A stretch of DNA of 64,000 bases from Mucidula mucida (taxonomy: Eukaryota; Basidiomycota; Agaricomycetes; Agaricales; Physalacriaceae): NCBI GenBank assembly GCA_015501055.1, contig JADNYV010000012.1, positions 310,001 to 374,000 of the forward strand, read 5' to 3'. Each line of letters begins with the position of its first letter. Position 1 is the first letter of the stretch. The notes beneath the pieces are model-generated. The model made no database searches. It was not told where the DNA came from and saw nothing but the letters and a program-made list of their open reading frames with translations. The position numbers were made by a program, and so were the translations under genes. Shown here piece by piece: positions 34,608 to 47,602 of this stretch.

Positions 34608-36274
34608 ATGGGCTGCTGCTTTTCCGAGCCCATCGACTTTGATGGTGAAGTCACCCTCTACCACTTTGATCTCCACCGCGCTGTCGGCCGAGGTGCTTTC
34701 GGCAAGGTGCGCCGTCTCAGAGCGCGATGGGCGCTGCTGACCCCCCGTAGGTTCGCGTCGTTGAGCACAAGAAGTCCAAAAAACTTTACGCCCTCAAGTA
34801 CATCGAGAAAGCCCAGTGTATACGGCAGAAGGCTGTCGCCAATGTTGTTCAAGAACGTCGCTTACTGGAGGAGGTACATTCGTCATTTCCCCAGGGTGGG
34901 CTATGTTGTTCACGTACATCTCGCTTCACCAGATAGACCATGCATTCGTTGTCAACATGCGCTACGCGTTCCAGGACGACGAGAATTGTTTCTTTGTCTT
35001 AGATCTCATGCTTGGAGGGGACCTGCGATGTGCGTACGCGATCTGTTCTTTTCATCTCTTTGCTTACATCTTTTCTAGTCCATCTAGAACGGAAGGGACG
35101 CATCGCAGAAGATGTTGTCGCATTCTGGGTGGCTGAACTCTCTTGTGGACTCGAATATCTTCACCGGCAACGGATAATACATCGGTACGACTTTTCGCCA
35201 CTTGCCCCGCATGCACTGACCGTTGTCTCAGTGACCTCAAACCCGACAACATTCTTCTTGATTCCGCAGGTCATGCTCATCTCACGGACTTCAATGTTGC
35301 TATCCATTATTCGGAGCGGAGGATGCATACCAGCATAGCCGGCAGTATGGCATACATGGCTCCTCAAGTCGTCGGGAAAAAGGGATACTCTTGGGAGATC
35401 GACTGGTGGAGTCTAGGAATAACAGCTTACGAGCTCCTATTCCATCGGAGGCCTTTTGACGGCAGGAACGCTGAGCGGATGACCCATTCCATTCTCAAGG
35501 ACCCTCTCAAATTCCCTGAAGATTCAAGCCTCAGCCCGGCTGGTATTAAGGCATTGAAAGGGGTAATTGCGCATTTCTAATCAAGTCTGTCCTTGGGTTC
35601 TGATCCGTATTTCAGTTTATCGAACGAGACGTCACTACTCGGTTAGGGTGCAAACCCGATGGCCAGGGAATAGACGATATCCGCCGCCACCCGTGGTTTT
35701 CAACTATTGACTGGGACGCGCTAGAAAACAAAGAACTTACACCACCATTTGTACCAGATGTGAGTTGCTAGGTTTCTGTTCGATATGAACCGTACTAAAG
35801 GTGACGGATAGCTGAAACACGCCAATTTTGACGTCTCACATGAATTGGATGAATTTCTGATGGTTGAAAAACCTCTCACGCACACCAAGCGGAAGGCTAA
35901 CAATGATCTTGACAAGTTAAAACCGGAACTTCGACAACTTGAGGAGCAGTGCGTTAAGTTCACGCTCATTTGTCATTGCTAACTCGAAGTATCTTAGGTT
36001 CTCAGTATACGACTACGCTCGGTCGCAACGAGTGTCATATTATCCTCATAACCAACCTGTCACCACTATTGCCACCGTTGATACAGATCGTACACTAGCG
36101 CCCACACGCTCACAAACAGGCTCTGATGGGATAGGACCGACAGCCACCATAGCCGAGCGTTCGAGAGCTGGCACCCCAATGAGCGACTCTCCACCACCGC
36201 CACTGCCAATGCCACCGAGCCCAACAAGCCCAACGAGTCCGACGAGTCCAACAACTGTAGTTGTCGATTCATGA
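34608..36274 (+). CDS. STK32/YANK-like AGC protein kinase
   Basis: Eight exons (34608-34706, 34751-34873, 34933-35029, 35079-35184, 35232-35562, 35616-35759, 35812-35948, 35998-36274) give 437 residues, frame intact. MGCC at the N-terminus fits dual myristoylation and palmitoylation, so membrane attachment is likely. Kinase motifs are AVGRGAFGKVR, LYALKYIEK, GLEYLHRQRIIHRDLKPDNI, DFNVA and SMAYMAPQVV. Asn replacing Gly in the DFG position is the hallmark of the YANK/STK32 branch; APQ replacing APE is less usual. The tail has PTSPTSPTSP repeats (36217-36255). The ATG at 34601 is out of frame. The biological role in fungi is not established. Confidence 0.88.
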
Positions 36275-36893
36275 CCTCTATGGCAGCAGCGTCAAAGCTC
36301 GCAGTGATGATGTCTCTCTTCGCGCGCCGGCATCTTGCGCGTTGGTGCCTTGTATCTTCATTCATCCACCACCGCCGCTTCGTTCTCGTTGCCATCCCAT
36401 AACGACGCTACTTATCTGCTCATAATTCAGCATAACACACACTAATGCACTGCATTCTTCATGACGTTTGTCACATATAGCACTCATCGGGCATGGCGCG
36501 GTATACACCGCGGGATCGGGTTTATTGGAGAAGTGTTTGGGCAGGATACTACTATACATTTCGCATTTTTGAAAGTCGGGCAGGAACTCAATTGTACTAC
36601 TTTATATACCTTGATCATGGGCCACTATCGAGTTGCCTGCCTGCAATTATTGTTGTTAACACTCGTTCGAAGAAGTTTCGAAAAGCAAGTAAATATCAGA
36701 GTGAATTTAAGCTGTTGAACGTTGCGGGGCGAGTGCGGGAGTTTGAAGTTTCCGGAAGCTCGGCTCGAAGAACCGCAGCAATGCACGTGATCGTGTCGGT
36801 GGTTGTTGATGCCCTCGCGACCCTTTCGAACACCGTCATCCATAATCCCCACTTGTGCTAAAGGTGGAATTCCCCTTGACATCCACAAACGCG
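36275..36893. other. Intergenic region, no gene seen
   Basis: This stretch lies between the kinase and the first RhoGEF gene (both plus). A minus-strand open frame (37305-36625) runs antisense to the RhoGEF 5' exons. It has no recognisable domain, and I treat it as a shadow. Confidence 0.45.
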
Positions 36894-39800
36894 ATGGCGC
36901 TGAGGTCGTCGCCGAGGAAGGTTGTGCCTCTCGCCACTGGCGAAGAAATCCGGCCTCGCTCAGACACATACGGACCCTCGTCGTCGACAAAGAGGGTATT
37001 TTTCTGCGGTGTCGTGGTGGAGGGCTCTGAGAGCGGCAAGCGGCTTCCAGATGGTGTGTGGTGTACTCTAATGCTCTGTAGCAGCGCTCATATCTCGTGG
37101 TAGAGATCCAGGACCTGGTCCTTTCGCTGGGCGATTTGTTGGAAACCGACGAAGCCCATCTTCTTGATTCGACCGCAGGTTCTGACTCGGCGGACTCGGT
37201 ACGCTTTTTTTCACGACGTTGATGGATACCGGGGCTTATGCGTTGATAGACCGGCGCCGCGAGGAAGCGCGCGCTAACCGATTCGTCCGCTTTAACGTCT
37301 GTCATTAATGAACTAGTGGCGACAGAGCGTTCCTACGTGAAACGGCTCCAGATCTTGAAGAATGACTACGCGGATCCTCTCAGAAACTTCTCGAGGAGTA
37401 GAAGCACCGCCATACTGCCGTCGTATGAGGCCAAGACCATGTTCGGCAACGTCGATAACCTGCTCCCTGTCAACGAGGCTTTCCTGACAGACCTGGAGAA
37501 GATGATGGCCCCAAACGGCGCCAAGACCGTTGGTGGTATCGGGGATGTTGCTCTTCGCCATTTTAAGCAGCTCAGAGGATTCGAGCAGTACCGACAGTAC
37601 TATGTCAAGCGCGAGGACGCACAAATGATCTTTGAGCGGGAAATGTCAAAACGATCATCCCCATTTGCCGCATATATTGATGTTTGTCTGCGTCATGTTT
37701 CCTTTGTTCGTGCTGACGCGTCAACAGCGCATCAAGTATCAGTCGACAGACACCCGAAACCGTGTTGGACTCCGGGAGCTTCTTATGGACCCCGTTCAGC
37801 GTATACCGCGTTATACTCTCATGTTTCGTACTATGATCAAGTACATGGCGCCCGGAGACCCGCAACGCGCCAAATTGATCGAGGCAGACGAGATTGCTAG
37901 TAAAATTGCGCTTGCTGAAGCCGACGAGCAAACTAAACGCGCCACTATCTTTTACTGCTTGAGCTCCAACATCCAAGAGTTCCCTCCCGATCTGTTCTCA
38001 AACTCCCGGCGGTTTATAGACTGCATCGACGTCGAAGATGTGTTTTCCGACGCGCCTTCGAACAACTCCTCTTCTGCCAGTCTCTCAACCGTCTTGCACT
38101 GTTCGCTGATACTGTTCGACGACAAGTTGTTGATCGTTAAGCGTCCAGGAAACGGAGAGAAAGGTTGTCGTGCACTGTCTGGTCTGGATGATGTCGAAAA
38201 GGTCACTAAGACCAGTAGCATGAGCGGCGGCAAGCGTAAAAACGCCATGAGCTTCAAGGGTGTCATGGACATAACTGAGGTAGTAGTGACAGATGTTGGA
38301 GGGCCGGGTGAGTACCACTCGCTTTTTGGTATAACAACAACTCAGTAGATTGCAGACTTCCATTTGTACCTGGAAAATGCGCCTCAGGAACTTACTGAAC
38401 GATGGTCCAATCGACCACTTAGGTTCTTGACAGTTGTCAAGCCACCAGGTAATGTGGACCCAACAGGCACGGAAGCCGACAAGACTCGCTTTCTGCGCAA
38501 TCTTTGGACCGCGCAAGCCAAGTATCGTACCAGGGCTGGTCAGTCTGTTGTTCTGCAGTCGGAAGAGGTGGAGGTCGAATCCAAAAATGGTCGAGTCACT
38601 GCAGCTCGAACTTATTACAACGTCTACCAACGCACTGCATTTCTACAAGAAATTAAGAAGGTGACTTGACCGATATTCTCTTTTATCATCGCTCAGAATG
38701 TTATAGACCAAGATTGTGGTCCACATCGATGCAGTCGGTGGGGCAGATAATATTCCCTTCGGCGTCGAGGGCCCGCCTTTTGCTGTCATCCGGCTTCAGC
38801 CTCTGGCAGGCGGCGTATGTCGGTATAAAGTAACGTCCACAGATCCTTCCGATCCTGGAGAAGAAGACATTGTTCAAACGTCCCGCGTTCCTAATCGTAT
38901 CATTTTGACGAGTAAGTCTGCGTTAAATGTAGCGAATGTTTTCTTACCATTGTGCAGTACATCAATATGGGCTTTTTGAATTCCGGACGGGCAGGGCGAA
39001 TTCCCGTCCTTCTACACCCACTGCTCGTTCAAAGGTATCCATCTTCGGTTTGGATGCGATCTCCCGTAACTTGTTCAACTCACGTCCAGTCGGCGACTTC
39101 TTTGCTGGCTCAATAAATAGCCACCGACGGTCCAAGTCAACCAACAGTCGTTCTTCGACGTACACTCACACAACGACAACTGGCGACGACAGTTTGACGA
39201 GGTTCTCTCATCGGTCCAACTCCACCATTGCGACCACCATGTCAACGATGGACGATGATTCGTTCGGCTCCAATAACGCCTCTCCCACGCGTGGCGTGAA
39301 GCGGGGCTATTCGCCCGTAGTGCCAGAGCGTCCGTCAAGTAGAAACAGCCGGGCGCCTAGTCGCAGTCAGTCAAGAGCCCCACCTCGCTCAAGGTCGAGT
39401 TCGCGTGGAGGAGACACAGATTGTAGTGATCTCGAAGAGGACGACTCTTTCATGGCCACTGCACGCGATATGGATGCATCGGAGCGCAATCTTGCGTTGC
39501 AACTCAAATTGGCAAGGAAGAACAGCAAGAGCCAATATGACCGCGCTCCATCGAAGCCTCTTCCTGTACCTCTAGAAGCCCCAATTATGGAAGGTTAGTA
39601 TCATTTCCATTTGAAAGGTCGTCCGACTGAAGTCAAATTCATAGCAGACGAAACATCTCTACGTCCCGCTTCAAGAGCGTCAACCTCGAGGGATTCGAAT
39701 AGCCAGTGTACCGTTACCGCTGATAGCGACAACCCTCGAAGGACACGCTCTATGTCGCGTCACTCTTCTGACCGCCGACCCATGGGACCAAGAACGCCAT

Positions 39801-41271
39801 CGCCACTGCCACCGACCTCACACCTGCTCCCATCCGCGCTATCTTCTGATTCCGAATCAGAGGATATTGTGCGACCTCTCACTCAAACCCAATCCCGTCC
39901 CACGGGTATCCCCCGCAGCAAGCGCCAGCCTTTCCTTCCTACAGGCAACACTGAAATGACACCCAAGCCACTCGTTAACAACAGTACTGGTGGTTCCATT
40001 ATAGAACCTTTGTCCATAAAAAAGAAATCCACTGCTCGCTCAACAACCAATGCGCCACTACCGCCTGCAGCTCGTAGAAGTCAGACGTCGCCTTTAGCAA
40101 GGACCCAGCCACGGACTACACCCGCATTGCAGCATAATGCTTCGATGCCGGATGTTAGACCATCGCTAGATGCATCTCACGCTCACATAAACCCCGATCA
40201 ACTTCTGCAAGTTTCAAGAGCTACAAAGGTCGATGTGAGCACTTTCTTTCCTAGCAGCCTTCGCCTTTCTCATGACTTCGTGTATGCAGCTCGATTCTGC
40301 CTATCGTGCAGTCAAGCGTATGAGGGTCGAGCTTGAAACTTTGCAATCCTCGAAGATCAATGAACCATATTCTCGACCCTCGTCGCCAGTGAAGGGACTA
40401 TCCACGCCATCGCGTGGCGCACCTTTGGTACGTCTAAGCGCTCCTCCACAGCGATTGTACCTCATATCCGACCCCCAAGACGAAGGCAGCTCAAGAGCGA
40501 ATGGAGGAAATGCAAAAGCTCATCGGTCAACGGCAAGGAGAAGGAACCCCTTTGAGCCGTCCGCGCCCTTTCTCGGCGTTCGATACGCCCACGCGTGCAC
40601 CAAGCTTTGATGGAACCGACGCATTTAAGCCCCTTATTCAATCGATAGCTGAAGCCGATGACTCCCTGATGCAGGGCATAAATGGCTACAACAACATTCA
40701 AGGTTCTCTTGAGGAATTGTCTACTGCTTTCCGCGAGGTCCGTAGGTTGTCTTCGTTGTCTTCGTCTTACTCACCGTGTCATAGCAATCTGCGGATATCA
40801 ACAAGTACAAGACTGAAGTACAAAATTCCAAACGTCAATGCGAAGTGATGAAAAGTCTCTTGAACGATGTTACGGCCGAGAAGGAAATCATGTTCGAGGT
40901 TAGGAAAACATTGGTCGACTTTCTTGAATGTACTAAGCCCGACTTCAGGCGTTCAACGAAGAACTTGATGGCATGTACAATGACATCAACCTTCCTGATG
41001 ATGAAGCTTGGGAAGCCATGACGAGCGATCTCCAAAGGACTAAAGAAGCCAGAAATGCGCTCTCCAAAGAAAATCAGTTAGTCTTCTGTCCACAATCGAT
41101 ACATTTCCCAGAGTGCTGACTGCTATGTTTAGATATCTCAAGCGACAGCTGGCTGAAACTACCCTCAAATATGACGAGTAAGTGCTGCTGAGTCCCTTCG
41201 TTGACCGACATGTAATGATCGTCGTCTTTAGATGGGAAGCCTTGCTACGAAGTCATGGCCTGATACCATGA
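36894..41271 (+). CDS. Rho guanine nucleotide exchange factor (DH domain) with C-terminal coiled coils
   Basis: Fourteen exons from 36894 to 41271 join to 1228 residues without any frame break. The DH domain begins VINELVATERSYVKRLQIL and contains FKQLRGFEQYRQYYV and the signature ELLMDPVQRIPRYTLMF. A PH-like region follows (VLHCSLILFDDKLLIVKR, IADFHLYLENAP). The centre is Ser/Arg-rich and low complexity. The C-terminus is coiled-coil: LDSAYRAVKRMRVELETL, SADINKYKTEVQNSKRQCE and SDLQRTKEARNALSKEN. It should activate a Rho/Cdc42-type GTPase in polarity or cytokinesis; which one is not visible. The start at 36894 (MALRSSPRKVVPLATGEE) is the first ATG in frame, but an upstream exon cannot be excluded. 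Its 3' end faces a second RhoGEF 261 bp away. Confidence 0.88.
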
Positions 41272-41532
41272 TGACCACTCTCATCTTCCTTGTATAGACT
41301 CGACGAAGACTGATCTACTGTGTATCTAATTCTTTTCGCTGCTGGTTCTTACTCTCCTTGCTCATCTTGTATTTTTATCAATGTATAACCTTATATGATT
41401 ACGAAAATCCCTGATGAAACACGCTAAGTTATAAAAAACAATAAAGCTTTAACATATGGATGGTATACGATGTCAGAATGTACAGATGCAAATGAATCTA
41501 AGGTTACATGCTCCTACACGGCGGGGTTTTGG

Positions 41533-44500
41533 TTAGGGCGAGGAAGGACTGGGTGCTAGTTGAGTTGGCGAAGTGGTTAATTCCAGGCTGCTGCCAAAGC
41601 AGATTTCAGGAAGAACGGGTGACTCGTCTGGTGGCTTCACATCCTCGGGCGCACTATGCGTACGCCTGTGGAACGGTTTCATCCAACGCTTGAAAGTAGA
41701 CGCCGATGGTTTACTCGACAATTCATGCTTCCTGATGTGCGTAGACTGAGTGGACCGTGAAGGCGACGAAGGTCGAGAACGGAAAAAACCTCCGACGCTA
41801 TGGACAATGGTGGTGGGGCGTGAGACGGAGCGCGCCCTCTCGCCCACATGATATGTAGCGCTATTCGGGCGGGGCGGGGTTTGAGTAGAGTCACGGGTCG
41901 GACTATTGACTGCTGAAGGAGGGAAGGACACAGTTGTCGCAGGAGATTGGTTAGGGGAAGTGTCAGAGTGAGGAAGAAAAAGAATGCAGTCCCCATCCGA
42001 GTTGGTCGAAGTGATGCTGAGTTTCTTGGGCCGCTTTTTGACGGTCAAAGACTTTGCACGCGAGGCGGCCTTCTTCCGAGAGTAGGTTTCGTGCGAATCG
42101 AGGATGATGCTCCTACGTCGCGGAACCCGAACGCTCTCGTGTTTCTTCAACCGGGCCATGCTGAGCGTCGATTGCGAACGCAGCGGTGGGCCAGAGCGAG
42201 TGATACGGGGTGCCTGGAACAGCTCTTCCTCCCGGCTGCTCGCATGAGACCTGGCTGTAACACACGGCTCAGATATGACATCACGTAGACCCTGGTCGAC
42301 GTGCAATCTCGCAGACGGAGAGGAGCGTCGAATGACAACAGTGTCAGGTTCCGAAGAAGTCATGGGAGTGAAGATGGCCTTCATCGACGCAGAGGAGGAC
42401 CGTCGACTTGCCATATCGTGCTTCATCGTCAGTTCGTAGTGCGGTTTTGAAGGTTTGGGGTCTGTCGCGAGTGCCGCAAGTAAGGAGTCTGTAATCTCCG
42501 GAAGGTCGCCATTTTTGCCAATGTCAGGAATTGACTGGATAGTCGGTAATGAGGTTATCGTCTCGAAAGGACCGTCAAGGTTAGAGGGTACAGGTTCACC
42601 CTTGCCGTCGGACTGTAAACTGGATGTCGGTTCATTGACCCATGTACTCGTCGTGTGCGAGAGTGACTCTCGAATTGCTGAGATCCAAGCTTCCTTTTCG
42701 CGTTGGCAGGCAGCCGCAAGTTCGAAATGGTGTCCTTTACTCGACAAATTGAAAGAACAAGGAAGTAGAGCTAGAGAACAAATCAAAACACAACCAGAGT
42801 TTATACATTAGAATTTACCATCTTCTCCAGCGTCTGATAATTCAAACTCTGAGAGGCGGAACCAGTGTTTTGGCTCATACGTCTTGCCCTTCGTGACTTT
42901 GACGAGGATGATGTATCCGCCCAAATACAAGAACGCTCCGAGGTATTTCGCATTGATATTACCGGCGTTTGAGTATGGCCGGGCCCAATGGTGATGCATG
43001 ACATCCAAAGACCCTGCCAGAAGACAAACACCGAGCGATGACAAGAAACTTGGTGTCAAGAACTGGAATGTTAAACGTGAAGAGGATCCAAGCTGCGGTA
43101 ACGACGGTGTGGCTCGTGAAATGCGAGAAACAATCAAAGATGACTGCAGCGCCACGTCGTGTCGATGTCGCGCCTCATCTACACGGGAAGCAACATGCTT
43201 CATAGCCTGGGCGGCGCTCTGCACAATGACGTTTACATCGTGACCGCCCATAGGCCGAGGAACTGAGAGAGCCTGCAAAATTTTGCCAGTCTTCAGCTGA
43301 TCGAGAAGCATGGGATAGCGACAGATGCGTTGAACCGGAGTTATCAGGTAGTCCACGCAAGTAAGACGCCTTTTATCCCGAACGGAGATTTCAGAATGCC
43401 CTCCCACCGACTTGGGCCGTAAAGACCACACAGCGCCTTCGAGAGACGAAACTGAGGACCGGCGTTTCTTCTCCTTCGGACTAGGAGAAATTGACGATGT
43501 CGCACTATCACTGGCGGGGGTCAACAATGGAGGTCGAGGCAGAGTTTCACCGACTTCGTTCGACGGCGACAATTCAGGCCCCAGAAGCTCCGAGATAAGA
43601 GAAGAGCATCGTTGTTCGTACAAATCCCACTCCACGACGTACTGATTCTGAACCCTGCGCACGATGTCCAGAGCTTCAGGATGTCCAGCACAGAACGTCT
43701 CGTAAGCGTTAAAGCGCGATGCCTGTTGAAGTTTTAGACCGTTCAATTCAAAGGAAAACATCTGCTCACCTCGGTTGCAAATTTGGTAGCAACAAATGAC
43801 AATCCAATTTCGAGATTTGCGAGCACAGATTCCGATGGTGCGGAAGGTTCGGAGGACCCAACAAAATCCATAGTAAAGCCCAGCGGAGTTAGTACACAGC
43901 GCATCTCTTCTACCATATGCTCGTGGAATTGGAGAACCTCTTCTGCGTTCCGTGTCAACTGATCTATCTCCGTATTGGTGAACAAATACCGCGTGCCACT
44001 CTTGTCCTTCTTCTCCGGCGTAATGGCGGTCAGAGGTTGTAACCCATACATCTCAGCGATGGTGGAAGATGAGGAATTTAAGGAGGCTTGAAGATACGTG
44101 TGGGAGTTGGTCCGAGAAATCGCAGTAAAGGAGGATGTTCGAGCGAAAGCAGAGCCTGATGGCGTCCGACACGTGATGGTGGGCAGCTGTCGTAGGTAAA
44201 TCTGAATGAAGTGATGAGCTTTGACCTCAAAGCGGGAAGAGCGGAACGTACCATCACTAAGACGCGTAGATCCATCAAATATCGAACCTCGGTGGACAGT
44301 AACTCCATAAGGGCGTGATATTTCCTTATGTCATCCTTGCATTTTTCAACATGCCAGAGTTCAGAGGCGTGGTTTTGATCACTTGAGCTGGCCTCTACAC
44401 TGCCATCCATTGAGCCACTGCCGTCACCGTTGTCCTCGTGATCGCTGTTGACTTCATGGGAGATGGAAAACATGGGGTGAGCGCGGTTATGGAAAGCCGA

Positions 44501-45319
44501 TGGGGGGCGACTGCGAAAAGAAGTCCTGAGGGGGCTAGCGGCAACGATCGCTTCTGCATTATTTTTGGACTTTCGCCTGCGCACCAAGGCAGTCGCGGAA
44601 TCTGATGCAGAGCGTATAGGCGGGTGAGAGGACATGGAAGGAACGGAGGCGCGCCGTTTGAAGGCAGGCTGAGAAATTATTAACGGATCAGCATGCGGGA
44701 CGCCCGAGGCAGGGAATGAAGCCGAGGGTGAAACAGCGGTGGAATGAGGAAGACGTGCAACACAGGTCACTGAACGCCGAAACAATTTTGGGGGCGGAGT
44801 CGGCGGTATCGATATCCACGTGGGCGCAAGATGAGATTTCGAAGATCCATTATCGCTGGGCGTCGGGGGTGCCGTGATGTAGTCGTCTGTTCCGCTTGAT
44901 GAGCCAGGAAAGTCGTCGCCGAACATATGACGCGACGACGAGCTCGTCGTAGGCGTGCAGATGGGTGATGCGCTGATGGACGGCAGAGGGAGAAACCCAC
45001 AGGTGGTTGGACGCCGACCTGAACGGGATGGCTCTTTGCCAAGCGGCGACAAGCCTCCCTGATCCGTGACACCGTCAAGATCCTGATCCTGGCGTATGCT
45101 GAGGGAGAGATGCCTGTATGTTCGCTGTGTTTCTGGACCGGCCTTGGAGCGCCTGTCAAAGATAGATGACTGGTATAACGGGCGAGGTGTAGTTGGCGTG
45201 GCGGGATAGCCAGAAAGGACCTCCATATCGTCGTTGACAGTGCTGCTCGTCGCTGTCGTCGGCGGGAGAGATGGAATGGCGCCTGCGAGGGTGACTTGGG
45301 CTAATGAATGATCGAGCAT
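41533..45319 (-). CDS. Second Rho guanine nucleotide exchange factor (DH-PH), 5' end uncertain
   Basis: From 45319 the frame reads through a long Ser/Pro-rich region, then the DH domain (KYHALMELLSTEVRYLMDL, IYLRQLPTI, NAEEVLQFHEHMVEEM). Next come SRFNAYETFCAGHPEAL, then the signature RLTCVDYLITPVQRICRYPM and a PH domain (LGAFLYLGGYIILVKVTKG, LSSKGHHFELAAACQREKE, AWISAIRESL). The tail is low complexity and ends at 41533. Introns near 44220, 43745 and 42810 splice in frame. The ATG at 45319 may be intronic: a further coding exon at about 45620-45370 (LNIYYLDPAGRWFSVDRVL) probably precedes it, but the join is not in register as read. The N-terminus is therefore provisional. Confidence 0.85.
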
Positions 45320-45369
45320 TGTTTGACGTTAGGGAGACGGAAAATGAAATAAAGTTTACTTACATGGTG

Positions 45370-45622
45370 CCAGACAACTACACAGGGGTCCGTACCCGCC
45401 GAAGAACGTGCCCCACAGCGAGATTAGAGTCCGTTAGACGTTGTCCGCTCTGCGCCCTGTAACAGTCGGCCCCAATGACGCAGCGAGCACCGGTGTCGTC
45501 GTCGATGAGCAAATCCGACTCGACGGGTAACACGCGGTCAACAGAGAACCAACGACCAGCAGGGTCCAAGTAATATATGTTCAACGTCAAAGGCGGACAA
45601 CCGACGAGATCGACATCGTCTG
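45370..45622 (-). CDS. Probable upstream exon of the second RhoGEF gene
   Basis: An open stretch reads DVDLVGCPPLTLNIYYLDP, then GRWFSVDRVLPVESDLLIDD and DTGARCVIGADCYRA. It is clearly protein-like and lies directly 5' of the RhoGEF. A donor GTAAGT at about 45365 and an acceptor CATTAG at about 45302 fit a 60-bp intron into the RhoGEF frame, but only if the exon switches register once near 45415. It could instead be a separate small gene. Nothing else in the sequence decides between the two. Confidence 0.5.
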
Positions 45623-46010
45623 TTTAAGCCAGGTTTGAGCCGCGTTTCGGCTCAGGAAATTGCGCGATATTCAGTGTCTTCCCCGATGACGCCTCGCTCG
45701 TTTTCACTGAAACTAGTCCAACGGCCTCTAGTTTCCATTCCATTCAATGCAACCGTTGATTCACTCGCCCGTCATTCATCATTCCAAGTCGCGTACCACA
45801 TCACGAGTTTTCTTACTCCGCCCCGCCATATCCAAAGCGCGAGAATTAACCTACACGCATTTCATACAGATTGCCAGTAAAAGGCGTAGAATACATGGAG
45901 TACGTACAGAGCTATTCATAACGAAGATTGTCAAGATAAGCCCTTCCCAGCTGCGATTCATCAGCCGAGATCAAGCACAGACCGCGGCTCAACGTACTGG
46001 TAAAAAAACC

Positions 46011-47602
46011 TCAGTAGAGATCCAGCCTATCGTCTGAACGCGGCGTGAATGGTATGCTTCTCGCTTCACATTCCCTACGCCGTAACTCTTCCTTGTTGAG
46101 AAAGCGCGTTAACTCCTTCACATTTGGGCCGTCGAACACAAAGAAGGCAGCTTGCTGATCCACGTTCAAGTTCTGATAGTACCAAGGTTAGCGTCGTCCG
46201 CACTGGCTTCGAATTACTCACTGGGGGTGGAGGATCAGAAAACCGACGTATACCCTTTCTTTTGAAGGAGGGAATCCCGGTTACCGTGAGATGTTGCAGA
46301 TGCTCCAGAGACTTGAGAACGAGATGAATGGCATCCAGCGACAGATTATCACAATAATCCATGTGTAATCGTTCCAACGCCACGGCGTGTTCGGCAATCG
46401 CAAATATCCCAATGTCGGTAAGCTTTTGCACCCGAACCAGACTCAGGCGTCGAAGGCTAGCTAGTCCAGCGAGCTCAAACACCGACATGTCAGTCAGCTT
46501 ACGACAAACTACATTGCACGCGTCAAGTCCCGAACCAAACGGTGCAAGTTTATGAACGTACAAGATACATCAACACACCTGAGGTTTATGCATTTGCGCG
46601 TAAACTGCACCACTCCGTTGTCAGTGATATCTGGCACGTGCGCGAGGATGAGCACGTCCAGATGGTTTTCGAGTCGACATATGCTTTCTAGCGCCTTGTC
46701 CGTCAGTAGATGGCATCCAGATAGATTTAGAGTTTGTATTCTCGGCGCGTGCTTTATAATCCCTTCGACCGCGTCGTCTGTCACGCTACAGTACGCGATA
46801 TCGAGGATCCGCAAGTTCTCGGCCTTGTGCGTTAAAATGAGAGGCGGGAGCTCCTCAAGCCACGTTACGGGCCTATGCGGCAGCGGCTTTTCGTCCAACT
46901 CAATGTCGAACTCCGAGACGTCGAGTGAAGAAGGAAATGCCTTGTCCGTTAATAGATGACAATACGCTAATCGCAACGTCCGAAGTTTACTGTCGGGAAT
47001 CTCAGACTAGCTTGGTGAGCCGAGCGGTAATTAGCCGTACCGTGAATAAGTCCAGACATCGCGTACGGATAAGGGGGACAGAAGGGGCACATCGCAGAGC
47101 TCGAGTTCTATTAGACGTGAGCACGATCGCGCAATAGCAGAGACCGCGGGGTCCGTGAGACCTCGCACGCGATTTAGCATAACCTGAATTAAAAAATTCG
47201 TTAGGCTGAGGAAGCGTCGGGAGTTGCGTTGCGACCTACCCATTGGAGCGGGAGGCTCTTGGAAACCATGTCTAGGATACCGATGTCGGTAACGTTTTGA
47301 CAACCAGAGAGATCCACGCCCATGAGATTGTTGGCGTGGTCGGCGAGGGAGACAACGGTTCTGTCAGAGGTGCTGGGGACGCCGGAAAGGACGACGGACT
47401 CCAGGTGCGGGCACTCCTCGACGACGCGGGCGAGATCGTCATCGCCGATGTTGCTGCTCTTGCGCCGGATCGTAAGGTGTCGCAGGCGGCGGTACTCGTC
47501 CTGAGTGGGCAGGCGGTCGCTCACCCGAATCATGTCTTCGTGGAATGGCACGGCTCCTCTGTACATTTTGTATGGTATTGCAGCCCGTTCATACGTGTAA
47601 TA
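46011..47602 (-). CDS. Leucine-rich-repeat protein of the Grr1/AMN1 type, F-box not seen
   Basis: The LRRs are of the cysteine-containing type found in Grr1 and AMN1: DLSGCQNVTDIGILDM, LRLAYCHLLTDKAF, ILDIAYCSVTDDAV, TLNLSGCHLLTDKAL and RKLTDMSVFELAGLASL. The sequence also has the Grr1-like tail NVDQQAAFFVFDGPNVKEL. Grr1 binds phosphorylated targets for SCF ubiquitylation. The F-box expected upstream is missing: the most 5' exon begins after a CTAAC...GCAG acceptor at 47602, and only about 140 bp remain before a divergent gene. One exon join near 47040 is one base short (GGG to GG would explain it). This may be a truncated Grr1 or an AMN1-like protein. The 5' end is unresolved. Confidence 0.72.

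Noticed and set aside
36217..36255. Possible CRISPR- or satellite-like short repeat
   Set aside because: It is a coding microsatellite for PTSPTSP repeats in the kinase tail.
36625..37305. 226-codon minus-strand frame
   Set aside because: It runs antisense to the first exons of the RhoGEF, whose splicing and domain content are clear. Considered a shadow frame.
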